The position numbers were made by a program, and so were the translations under genes. Source: Pseudisothecium myosuroides (lineage: Eukaryota > Streptophyta > Bryopsida > Hypnales > Lembophyllaceae). Taken from it: a stretch of DNA of 64,000 bases. Shown piece after piece: positions 1 through 10,104 of the stretch. Each line of letters begins with the position of its first letter. The first letter of the stretch is position 1. The DNA lies in assembly GCA_951799445.1 (NCBI GenBank), contig OX637293.1, forward strand, positions 7,316,001-7,380,000. Reading direction: 5' to 3'. The notes below the pieces were generated by a model. It saw only the letters and a list, made by a program, of their open reading frames with translations. It made no database searches and was not told the origin of the DNA.

Positions 1-29
1 AGTAATATGGTCATTATGGAGATCCTCTA

Positions 30-599
30 CCCCTAAAGTCCCATTGGCCCTACGGGGGCCAAATTGCAAGTTCGGGTAGGCTCGCACAGTCTCAATATTC
101 ATCATAATTTTCTAAAACTTCTTATAAAGCTAGGAAAACACATAAGCTTCTTGGGAATATAATTTTTATTTCAATTGGTGCCCGGAAGCAAAAGTTATTG
201 CACAAAAAGCCAAATATGGAGGTCGGCGGGCAGCCCAAAAAAAATCACAAAAAGTCAAATTAATTTTTTTTTAATTTTTTTCCTAAAATATTATATGTTT
301 GTCTACATGTAAAACTTTGATTCATTCTATTTGGACTAGTGATGAGAAAGTTATGGACAATCTTGTTTTTTGGGAAATCTTGAAAAAAAACTTTATGCCC
401 AACTTTGAATGCTAATATCTTCCAATCCGTACGGTCAAATTTGATGAAATTTTTACCACATGATCTCAGACAAGTGAAGTATAAGATCCTATGGTTAGAT
501 TCTTAAAAAAAAAGTTTTTTCTGCTTTTATGGATGAGTGCAACAGAAATGGCAGTTTTGAGTGTTTTTTGACAAAAAAATGGCCTTGGGACTTTAGGGG
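30..599. mobile_element. TTAA-flanked terminal-inverted-repeat element, copy 1
   Basis: The left end reads CCCCTAAAGTCCCA from 30. The right end is its inverse, TGGGACTTTAGGGG, ending at 599. TTAA follows at 600-603; the matching left tetramer is a degenerate TCTA (26-29). Internal blocks match copies at 56210-57132 and 44174-45651. I see no open frame, so the copy looks non-autonomous. CCC...GGG ends on a TTAA target resemble piggyBac-type elements, but no transposase is present to confirm this. Confidence 0.7.
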
Positions 600-603
600 T
601 TAA

Positions 604-1676
604 TTAGGATGGAATATTATAAGTGAAAAGTGTAAGATCAATTATTTGATAACAAAGTTGTGTTTGACTCCTAAATGTTGTAAAATGAAATCCAGCATCA
701 TATAATCATATATTTATAGCACATGACTTTTTTGTGTGATTATTGGATAAATGCATCATTCACCTAAAAGTTGTTGCTGATAGGTTATTTTGACCATTCG
801 ATGATCCTTGCATTTAAATGTGCTTAGATGACGGAATGAATGACATTTCATCCATATTTTATAATTTTATAAATGAAATAAATATAAATAACTTGTCACT
901 TCAATGAAAATCCATAAGTTTTTTTCATTTTAGAATTATTTTTTTAAAATAAAATATTTATAATTATGTATATATACACACACGTAGGATTGCCTAATGT
1001 ATGAAAGTAGGTGGGTGATATATTCCATTTTAGAAAATATAATTGAATTTAGAATTCTTATTTGCATTTCTACATCCATTGTGGAAAATAGGCCTCATGA
1101 TTCAAAGCTTAATGATATGAATAACAAACATGCATATTGACCCAATATTTAGGATGAAGTATTATGTGAGACAATTGAAGGTTCAAACTCTAGGCCAATG
1201 CAATTTTTAAAATGGAATAAATCAATTACTTTATCATATTCTTTGGAAAGCCATGAAGGTATATTGTACATTGTATTAATAAAGCAATGATTTTTCTTAA
1301 AAGTCGATCTTCCAAAATAGAAGAACTTTTGATTTTTACAAAGGTGATAAAATTAGAACTTTACATCGATATATTTCTAGATTTTTAATGAAATGTCATT
1401 CCACTCATCTAAATACTAATAATCTCATTCAAAAAGCTAGTCCCCATCAATCTATGCAAACATGCAACCCCTATTTTACTTTCATGGGATGCATTGATTG
1501 GTGAAGATCCAATGAGAGTTGCATGCCATAAGTTTTTAATCATATGGTATTAAAACTACCTTTACAAACCACATTTGTCAAGTACAAGTACGTAATCACA
1601 ACAACTGACCCTTCAAGTTTCATGATCCTTCATTCATGATTATAGAATTTCATTCTAAGAGGCTTATCCCACTACA
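604..1676. other. AT-rich spacer, nothing recognised
   Basis: AT-rich sequence without a long open frame, RNA gene or clear element end on either strand. Confidence 0.6.
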
Positions 1677-1686
1677 TGCAATTAAA

Positions 1687-2499
1687 TTTTTTTTTTTTTT
1701 TGAAATACATGGACATTTTTTTATTAAAAGAGAGATAGTACAAGTGACTAGAGGAGAACCTCCTCAGCAAGAATTTTTTTGTTTTCAAACAATTAAACAA
1801 GAACAACCTTAGAACCCCAACCACACAACAAAGGCTTACAATTCCACGATTCACTCAAACTAGCCTAGCTTTGGAAGAATCAATTTCAACTCATCTCCAA
1901 GTGGGTTTGAATACCAAAGAACTTAGTTTGTAACCAAATATTATCAAACCTACGTAGGAAAATGTTGACCTTGTTAGAGGAAAGCCTGCACAACTTTAAT
2001 GTGTTCAGCCAGGCAACCCAGGCATGGTCAGAGAAAGCTTTCTATAAGACTTGTTCCACATTGCGCTCTGGCTAAAGAAAAATATTGAAGCAGGTTACGT
2101 TACGATCTAACTAGGTAATCCAAAGAATTGAGCCCCAAAAGAAGGACCACATGGAGGTCCCTCAGATTAAGCATCATGGGAGTTTTGATTCCAGAACACA
2201 TTGCTACCACGTCAAGGTTGGCCATCTTCTCCTATAGTCGGGATCTCCAAAGTAGTGTATAATACGGATAACGCAAAATCTTAGGGGCGGTGTGTCTTAG
2301 GACAATGGTGAACCCTATGTAGGATTGTCTTGTCCAGGTTTGCCTAGCAACTAGTATAGGTTGTGGAAATGCTTAGGTCTGCTATTTGTCTCCAATAATT
2401 CACAGCTACAACACAATGATGAATAGACCAGAGAAAGCTTGCATCTTACTGCGGCCATGATTTACTCCATACATCGTGCCACCAGGGTTGGTAATTTGT
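1687..2499 (-). mobile_element. 5'-truncated LINE (non-LTR retrotransposon) remnant
   Basis: A run of 15 T (1687-1701) is the poly(A) tail of a minus-strand element. The 813-bp segment is flanked by an exact 10-bp direct repeat TGCAATTAAA (1677-1686 and 2500-2509), the target duplication expected from target-primed reverse transcription. The minus-strand translation, broken by stops, resembles the C-terminal zinc-binding region of plant LINE reverse transcriptases, with a recognisable HAWVAWLNTL-like end. The boundaries are seen directly; the family is inferred from a weak, decayed protein match. Confidence 0.62.
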
Positions 2500-2509
2500 T
2501 GCAATTAAA

Positions 2510-3294
2510 CTTTGATGATTGGTTAGATGCAATTGTCGTTGTCCTAATAGATACCAAATTGGCGGAAGATAATAACAACATGGCTTTGATAAGTTGAGTT
2601 GTTCCTCATAATGAAGTACCATTGGTCATTACAAGAGAAATGGGACGTAAAGAAGACCATGAGATTGGACGTACTGAATTTTTTTTAAATTTAAAATAAA
2701 ATTTATTATTAATAAAAATAATATTAAAAAATATAAAATAATATTTTGACAATTGTAGTATCTGCTAGCTAAAATCTGATTAGCTAGGACTATGATTTTT
2801 TGATTTTTTTGTTTTAAAAAATATATCATGACATCATTATTTATTCAGATTTAGGGGCTTTTCATCAAGCCTCATTCTTCTTGTAATGGTGATTGTGAAG
2901 GAAATTTTTAAGATTATTTGACTTAATTATATAATATAGTAGAATTCTAGCTTTGTAAAATGGAGACAGTACAAACAAAAATTAGTAATAATTGTCAAAA
3001 TTAAAATATTAAAATTCTAAATATTCTAAAAATATTATTGTAAATTATATTCAAATGGATTTTTTCCTCATATAACTTCCAATCACTAGGTGATTAGAAA
3101 ATAGTCACTTGCATTATACAGGGTTGATCCTAGAAGAATTAGCCTTTGATAATAGATAGGCAATCAAAATTTATCAAATTCCTCACTAGATGATTAGTTG
3201 CATTCTTTGTTTTTAGACATTAGGATAGTAAGAATCTAAGAACCTTCTTCCTAATTAACAAAGACATGTAGTGTATTGGTGTCACTTGTGCTTA
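2510..3294. other. AT-rich spacer, nothing recognised
   Basis: Very AT-rich, with homopolymer-rich stretches near 2680-2830. The short frames here have low-complexity composition and no family features. Confidence 0.55.
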
Positions 3295-3303
3295 GCATTT
3301 GGG

Positions 3304-4936
3304 TAACAACGCTAGTTTGTGAGCCTAAAAGCGCGAGCTTGAGAGCAGTGAGCATACGTTTTGTGAGCCCACAACGTCAACCAAAAAAAAACTTGAAATT
3401 TTTGAGGTCAACAGAGTAAAAAGTAGAAAATTCCAAAATTTTATTATTAAGCCTTATGACCGTGGACCTATGACTGTAGAAACTTGCCGGTATGCACGCC
3501 ACATTTGGCTTGGCTTGTTGGCGAGTGACAATTTTAATCCACCTCAAGCCCTAGAAGGGGTCTCTTAGTGCCAAGAGGGTTTTCTGATGATGACCAAGTT
3601 GCGGAAAAAAAAATTGAAAAAAAATAAAAAATAAAAAATAAAAAAATTTGAAAGTTCCAAACCCAAGCCCCGGATGGGGTCTCTCGGTACCGAGAAGGAT
3701 TTCTCGGGGTCACAAAGTTGCAAAAAAAAAATTGCAAAAAAAAAAAAAAAGAATTGAATTGAATTGAATTTTTTTTTAAAAGTCCCAAGCCTCAAACCCC
3801 AAAAGGGGTCTCTCGGTATCAAAAGGGTTTTTTCAGGGTCACAAAGTTGCAAAAAAAAAATTTGGAAGAAAAAAAAAAAAAAAAATTGTTTTTTTGAAAG
3901 TCCCAAACTTCAAACCTGAGAGGGCTTTCTTGAGGTCACAAAGTCAGAAAAAAAAATTTAATTAAAAATAAAATAATTCTGCAGAGTTTAAAATCCCAAA
4001 CCCGCAAAGGGTTTTCTTGGTACCGAGAAGGGTTTCTTGGGGTTACAAAGCCGCAAAAAAATTAAAAAAATTTGAAAAAAAAATAAAAATATTAAGAGTC
4101 TCAAACTCCATGCCCCGAAAGGTCTCTCGGTATTTGAGAGGGGGTTCATTAGATGTTTTGGAGGCTCTCTGGAGGGTTGTTTCGGGGGCGTTTCCCAGTT
4201 TGGCCCGACTCTACGAACAATGGTACACTGTCAAAAAATATTTATTATATTTATTTATTTTTCAAATATCATTTTGAGCAAAAAAAAATTTTATTTAATT
4301 TTTTCAAAAATGACATGGCAATCGTTGTGCTACGTCAGCCAGCTGCTGCAGCACATTCCCGCAGCGTTTTTCTAGTCTGGGAACACAGGGGAACTCGCAG
4401 CCCTCCAAGACCCCCGAATCCTATCTAATATCTTAGGGTGCTGAAGTTGCAAGTTTAAAAAAAAAATTAATTAATTAATTTTAATTTTAAAATTTAAAAT
4501 AAATAGTTTTGAGTCCTAAACTCAAAATACCTGAAGGGGCTTTTGGAGGGTGATGAAATTGCAACAAAGAAAAAGAAAAAATTAAAAATTAATTTTAAGA
4601 AAAAGTTCCAACCTCTATACCTCCCAGGGGTCCTCTTTGTGTTAAGAGGTGTCTTTGATTTTCTAGAGGTGCAGAGTCGCTGCTAAGAATATAAATAAAT
4701 AAAAATAGATAAGGTGTGTAGATAAGGTGTTTGGAAAACATTTGGAATGTCTCATCCCTATTTCAAGCCAACTGACATATTTTTTAAAGTTAACTAGCTG
4801 TAAAGATCCTCAATTCTTAAACTACGGCCATAGGTCTACACTTTAAAAATCACAAAAAATTGCGCCAAAAATTGAAGGCTCACAGGCTCTCGAGCTCCTG
4901 GGCTCAAGCTCCAAAGCTCACAAAATAGCACTCCCG
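3304..4936. mobile_element. Mutator-like TIR element with exact 9-bp target duplication (1.6 kb)
   Basis: GCATTTGGG occurs immediately left (3295-3303) and right (4937-4945). The left end contains GCTAGTTTGTGAGC. The right end is its inverse, GCTCACAAAATAGC. A 9-bp duplication is characteristic of the Mutator superfamily. The interior is mostly a degenerate tandem array (separate entry). No transposase frame is seen, so this copy is non-autonomous. Two small relatives with the same ends lie at 15053-15290 and 25703-25951. Confidence 0.82.
3535..4680. repeat. Degenerate ~115-bp tandem array with a GGTACC-centred palindrome
   Basis: Successive units (about 3540, 3660, 3780, 3900, 3985, 4100 and weaker ones to about 4680) each combine an A-rich tract, a segment resembling AAAGTCCCAAACCC, a GGGGTCTCTCGGTA palindromic core and a TTTCTCGGGGTCACAAAG tail. 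Frames read through it are phenylalanine-rich products of the poly(A/T) tracts and repeat the same phrase per unit, so they are not genes. The array lies wholly inside the Mutator-like element. Confidence 0.75.
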
Positions 4937-4945
4937 GCATTTGGG

Positions 4946-6300
4946 CCTTTAGTTGGTGTCCAAGATGAGCACACTTTTAACCCCTAAATGACGGACCTAT
5001 GACCACTGATTCCAAACCTCACTGCTCAACACTCAATTTGTTGTCATTTTGCAACTAGATATGTATGAACAATTTTATATTTATTTTTTAGAGATGAAAT
5101 TATATGTCTTCTTTACATCTAAAAAATTTTACATTTTTGGGAGGAAAATTAATTTTTTTGAGAATATTTGAAGAAAAAGTGAAGAAAAATCACATTAAAT
5201 AGAAAATTATTTCAAAAAATCTAAAAATTTCACCATGTGTGTATATTATAATGCCAAACACCATGGTGTAAACTCAATTCCATGTCATTCTATAATTAGA
5301 AAATAATAGGCATTGAAAGTACTTCCAAAGTTCAAATTGCAATAGAATATTCAATATTAGGAATTTTTTCAGAATTCAAATTGGAGTAGAAACTAGACTA
5401 GATGACCTTCATTTTGTTAGTTGGGCTCAAACTCAAAAAATATCATTTTTGGGGAGAAATTTCAGATTCAGAGCAAGAAGCAACAACTTCCCCAAATACA
5501 CTAAAATAGCATATTTTGTGATCCATTTTTTTTTATTAACTTCTCATTTACATGAAGACAAACATTGGAAAGACTACAAATTCGATTGGATACTCTTCAA
5601 AAATGAACATGAAAGGTCAACAAGAAAATTGCGAATGAAAAAGTGCTTCCAATCACACTCTAACTCGTTGGATTGTCACTTAAGTGCCACAAAATGGCGT
5701 CTGCGGCGTTCCAGGGTTAATTGTCTTTGACCGTAATTAGGTCTACATTATTTTTTTATTTTCTTCTTTGTTTCTTTAGTATCCCAAAAAATCATTCATC
5801 AAAAAAAAATTGTCCTCCACAATGCTACAGATTAATCCTAGAAGCACACTCAAGCTTTAAAAGTAACCAATGGGTGACTTTCAAGATTACAGTAGAAATG
5901 AAGAAATTAACGCACATATTAGTCCAAAACTCATATCATTTCTAGCAAAGTACCTTTGTGGTAAATTTTGCTTTTTTAGAGTCAACCTTGGAAAGACGTT
6001 GGGCCAAAAAGAATTTGATGGATGACTTTCAATATGAATATAGAAATAAAAAATTCACTTATTAGTTTAAAAATTGGATCATTTATGGCAAAATACAAAT
6101 CTTGGTGACATGTTTTGATTAACCCTATAAGGAGAGTATAGACTTAGTATATGACTCTATTGTTAACTATAGAAACAAAAAATGCACCTATTGGTCCAAT
6201 AATCAAAATGTTTTACTGTCTACTTTAGTCATGGAGGGCTACATCCATCCAAAGTTAAGCCTAGAAGGAGGGACTAGTCATCGTAGGTTTTAATACCAAT
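4946..6300. other. AT-rich spacer; possible TTAA element end at about 4978
   Basis: TTAACCCCTAAATGACGG at about 4979 matches the end of the short TTAA family at 51254. A plausible opposite end (CCAGGGTTAA, about 5709-5718) is weak. Otherwise AT-rich without a supportable gene; the two overlapping frames at 5449-5945 show no family features. Confidence 0.4.
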
Positions 6301-6309
6301 AGAAACCTA

Positions 6310-6720
6310 TCACTGTGTAGTTGCATTCATATACAATTCCAAAACAACTAGTGTACCATGGACCATTGCCACAACCAAAATAACAATAAAGATAATTTTT
6401 TTAGAACTTGCAGTGTGAGAGGTTGGGTTCTTAATACAAGCAAAAACTTTGTGCACAAAGAAGTGCAAGGGCTTTGTTTCATGGCGTTTGAACATGCAAT
6501 GTAAAATTCATATTTTTTCAAAATAAAATATAATTTAATTCAATTTTTTAATTTAAAAATAATTCAACAATTCATAACTTTTACACCTTAGGTCCAAACG
6601 CCACCAAGCAAAGTTCATGGCCGAAGGACTCATGGTTTTTCACCATATCAAACAAAATAAAACAAAACAAACAAACAACCTAATTTAAGGTATTGATAGA
6701 TTGGATGAAATCATTCTTGA
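6310..6720. repeat. Dispersed repeat family R1, copy a
   Basis: Contains CATAACTTTTACACCTTAGG and an AAACAAAACAAACAAACAA tract. The same order of blocks recurs at 27945-28520 (three tandem partial copies), 40000-40160 and 54480-54800. The family type is unknown; there is no coding potential. Confidence 0.6.
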
Positions 6721-7339
6721 ATGCTCTTAGAACATGCACATAGAAAATGACTGTTATGCAATTCCTTGTTTTGAGGATATCTTGTAGCCAAGTATGGTCC
6801 AAGATTAGAAATATACTTGCAACATTGACACAAAATGTTGGACAAGGTCTCAAATTGAGGCACACAAACCAAGGGAATACAAAATTTTACACTTTGATTT
6901 ATGCTATAATTGCAATTGAAAATGCAATGAAACTAGAATCAATGGAACATTCAGCAGTAAGGAATCTTGGTTTCACAACATGAGTGAGTTTCTTCAAGCC
7001 ATTTTTAATGTTGTTATGACTTTCCTACAACAACCGTGAGGAAAAGTATTGCACCAATGACAAATACAGTGGAAATGACAATGCCCACAACCACAATTTT
7101 GGGATTGGGTACAACAACTTCCTTAATGCCATGCTCTAGATACCCTCTATAACTTTTTCTTAATCTTTGAAGGCAAAAAAAAATCTATAGAAGTTAATGA
7201 GTTGAAAAATGCTTGTTCACCAATCCCATACACTCCAAGTGCCTCCTTCCAAATTCAATTGGATGAAAATGTGAACTTTTGTTACTTGTATAGAGCTCCA
7301 AAGTCATTCATTAGACACTTCGTTTTGCACATCGTTTCG

Positions 7340-7790
7340 GGGCTAATTCTAAAAACACCGGGCTAGTCAATGTTGAAGTCATCTTTGCGTACCATATAAA
7401 TCATTTGTTTAAAAAAAATCCAAAAATACTCATTAGAGGTTAAACTAATGTGCAACACCTCTCTTCTTTAGGAAAAATTCTAAGGATGAACATCTGCACT
7501 TCTATCTTATGTTAAAGAATTATGTGTCATCCATTGGACACTTTTAAGCCGTTGTGTTGTTACAGGGTTCACCTTTGAAAGACAGACTGGTGACCATGGA
7601 AATCACCCTTTGGTTATTGTGTGAATCATTGGCTTAAGAAATTACAAAAGCACTCATTGGAAGTCAAGCTACTATACAAGACCTCCCCTTTTCACAACAA
7701 AATTCCAAGGATGAATAGTTGCACTTCTATCCTACTAGAAGGATTCTCTCTCATCTATTGGACAAAAAACGTCCTTGTTAGTGTTTAACC
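7340..7790. repeat. Two tandem degenerate copies of the short TTAA family
   Basis: Blocks such as CAAAAGCACTCATTGGAAGT (about 7647) and AGTTGCACTTCTATCC (about 7718) match the intact copy at 51254-51462. An older copy sits directly before it (about 7360-7545). The termini are too decayed to place exactly. Confidence 0.55.
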
Positions 7791-8070
7791 CCTAATGCAT
7801 GTAGGAACCTGAAAGTAATCTACTGTTTCAAGGTTTCTTCATAATTGTGTCATGTTTGTGTGGTCTCTATATGTTAGGTTCCAACCTGCATGAAGGATTA
7901 AGTTAGCAACACCCATAACCATCACCTCTAAAATCTTGGAAAATTTTTGGAAGTGAATAGATGTGATTACAAGTATGTACTACATTTGAATATCAGACCC
8001 TAGTGTTGGTATTAGGTGCATCTATAGTCGCCTTTAAACATTCACAATTTATTTTTATAGTATCCAAATA

Positions 8071-8267
8071 CAGTAGAACCTCTCTTAGTGCATGATGCCG
8101 GGACTATGTACTAAGAGATGTTTATGCAACTGGAGAGGTTCTATATTGAAATCTAGCTAACATGGCCTCTCACTATGGGGCCTCCAACTACTATTCTCAA
8201 ATAAATGCTTCAAAGTATGACCTCTCTTACTGCATATTTTTTATGCACTAAGAGAGGTTCTACTGTA
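8071..8267. mobile_element. pogo/Tc1-mariner-like MITE with TA target duplication
   Basis: A 197-bp element. The left end CAGTAGAACCTCTCTTAGTG is mirrored by the right end CACTAAGAGAGGTTCTACTG. TA flanks both sides (8069-8070, 8268-8269). The CAGTAGAACCTCT type of end is typical of pogo-like miniature elements. No coding capacity. Confidence 0.85.
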
Positions 8268-8902
8268 ATACATTTGAAAGTGTGCTGGAATTATTTTTCT
8301 CTTGCTACTAGGATCCTATAATTTGTTGGATGTCTACTACTAGGGGAGGTTATCCATTCCTGATCACCCCCCTATTGTGGCAGGGGAGGGTGGTCTATTT
8401 CCGTGAATGTCTAGAAGAATAAATGACCAATTTTAACAATCATTGATTGGTCAAAAATTAACTATCACACGAATGAATCATTGTCCGTTTTGTATCTAGC
8501 GCTTGGTTAGAATTGGAGAAGCCATCTCACGAGAATGGAAAGAACCTAGTCTACCGCTCAAAAATTCATGGTAATTCCAAATTGTGAAACAAAAATCTGA
8601 AAAATTATGGAAAGCCTCCTGTGTCTATTTTTGCACACTAATAAATTGACCCACTGAAGAACCGCGCCCTCTAGACAAGTTGAATGCTTATTTGATCAGA
8701 AATGGGTTGCCTCCCCTAATCATCATGTTCAAAACCCTTAAATTGACGGTTGCGGGTGCTGCTACCTAGGAGCATCCTCACAACAACTCGCTCAAGCAAC
8801 ACGGTCAAGCAAATCAATGGAGGACAATTCTCTGTCAAAGGAAGTCAAACATTTAGAGTGCCAGTTTAGCGAGTTGTTGTGAGGCTGGGGCTGCTCTTTT
8901 AA

Positions 8903-9432
8903 GAGCATCTCCACCCCTCCACGCCACAATGGACGCGCCAAATGGGAGGTGGAGTGTGTCAGGGCAGTGAGTGGGGCCGGGGAGTTTCGGCTCCCCCATC
9001 AGTAACCTCCATAGCGCGTCGACCGAGGCAAGAATTGGGGAGGCGGCTCACTCCCAAATGCTGCAATTTATTGTTTGTTGGGAGGTGTGCTTATTCCTTG
9101 GCCCACTCCCTTCTCTAAGCCACTCACATTCCATCTCCAAGCCAAGCCAACAAAAAAAATTATATATTATGATCCGACAACACTTTGCTCTTGAGACTGG
9201 GGCCAAGTCATTAAATTTCTCTGCATAAAGTGGCACAAGTCATTAAATTTCTCTGCATAACGTGGCACAAGTCAAATGTGAGGATACACTGTAGCTTGAA
9301 GTGTCGAGGCTGATTTTTGAAGGGCCCAGGGTTGAAAATCAAGCCCGGCTGCAACTGGTGGGTCACGTTTTTTCTTCCGGGCACACCAATCCATTTCTCG
9401 GGGCAGGGTGGCGTGCCCTGGTGGAGATGCTC
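8903..9432. mobile_element. Tourist/Harbinger-like MITE with TAA target duplication
   Basis: A 530-bp element. The ends are GAGCATCTCCACC and its inverse GGTGGAGATGCTC, with imperfect pairing continuing about 15 bp inward. TAA flanks both sides (8900-8902, 9433-9435), the 3-bp TWA duplication of PIF/Harbinger elements. It is GC-richer than its surroundings and carries a 32-bp tandem duplication at 9204-9267 (unit CAAGTCATTAAATTTCTC...). Confidence 0.82.
9204..9267. repeat. 32-bp direct tandem duplication
   Basis: Two adjacent copies of a unit starting CAAGTCATTAAATTTCTCTG, differing at one base, inside the Tourist-like MITE. A third partial start (CAAGTCA) follows. Confidence 0.85.
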
Positions 9433-9435
9433 TAA

Positions 9436-10104
9436 GGGTTAAAGATCGAAAGATGCAAGGACGGGGATTTGTAGAGCGATGAGTGCCGCTGCCATGCTTC
9501 CCATGAATGCACGCCGAAGCCCAGCGCCGAAGCCCACAACCGCAAGCATGCACTCCCCAAGCCCCCCACGCCCCCACGTACTCCACCCCCCGGAAACACG
9601 CTTCCTCCCACCACGTGGGATCCACGTCACAAAAAACGCACCCCTCCTCTCCTTGAATCCCCAAGGAACACGACTCCCCAAGTCCGGAGCAGTCCCCGAC
9701 CCAGGATCTCCAAGTCTCAACCCATCTTAACGGCCACGGACCGCACCACCCAACCAACACTTCATGGAAGTACTTAACTTAAACTTCTTCAGGACTTCCC
9801 CAGCCGGCGGCAGTTGATGAGGTAGCGTAAAGCAACGCCCTTTTCTTCTTCTAAGTTAGTGTATGGAAATTCTCAGCCTTGGGGACCCAGTGAGGGAGCC
9901 AGTTCATTTCAGTTCAGTTCTGTTGGTGTTCTTCAAGCAACAGGGCCACGTTGTTGGGCGCATGCCACTGCGAAGGTGGCGACTTGACTTGCAAAGAGAG
10001 AGAGATAAAGAGCTTGAATTGGGTCGGAGAAATTGGCAGACTCTTTGGTTTGGGTAACCAAGCTCGATTGTTTGGAGTATTTGCAGTTTGGGTGGAAGCT
10101 AGCT
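9436..10104 (+). promoter_or_regulatory. GC-rich upstream region of J-domain/ferredoxin gene 1
   Basis: Much more GC-rich than the spacer and directly before the first ATG at 10105, so it probably holds the promoter and 5' leader. Long proline- or glycine-rich frames on both strands (9272-9760) follow from GC skew and have no family features. No TATA box or start site could be fixed. Confidence 0.45.

Noticed and set aside
3565..3906. 113-codon minus-strand open frame repeating CDPEK...PRDP
   Set aside because: It is a read-through of the poly(A/T)-rich tandem array; the repeated phrase simply reflects the DNA repeat unit, and the composition is not protein-like.
9272..9760. 162-codon minus-strand and overlapping plus-strand frames in GC-rich DNA
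   Set aside because: Both strands are open because stop codons are rare in GC-rich sequence. No domain, no splice-consistent continuation; more likely the promoter of J-Fd gene 1.
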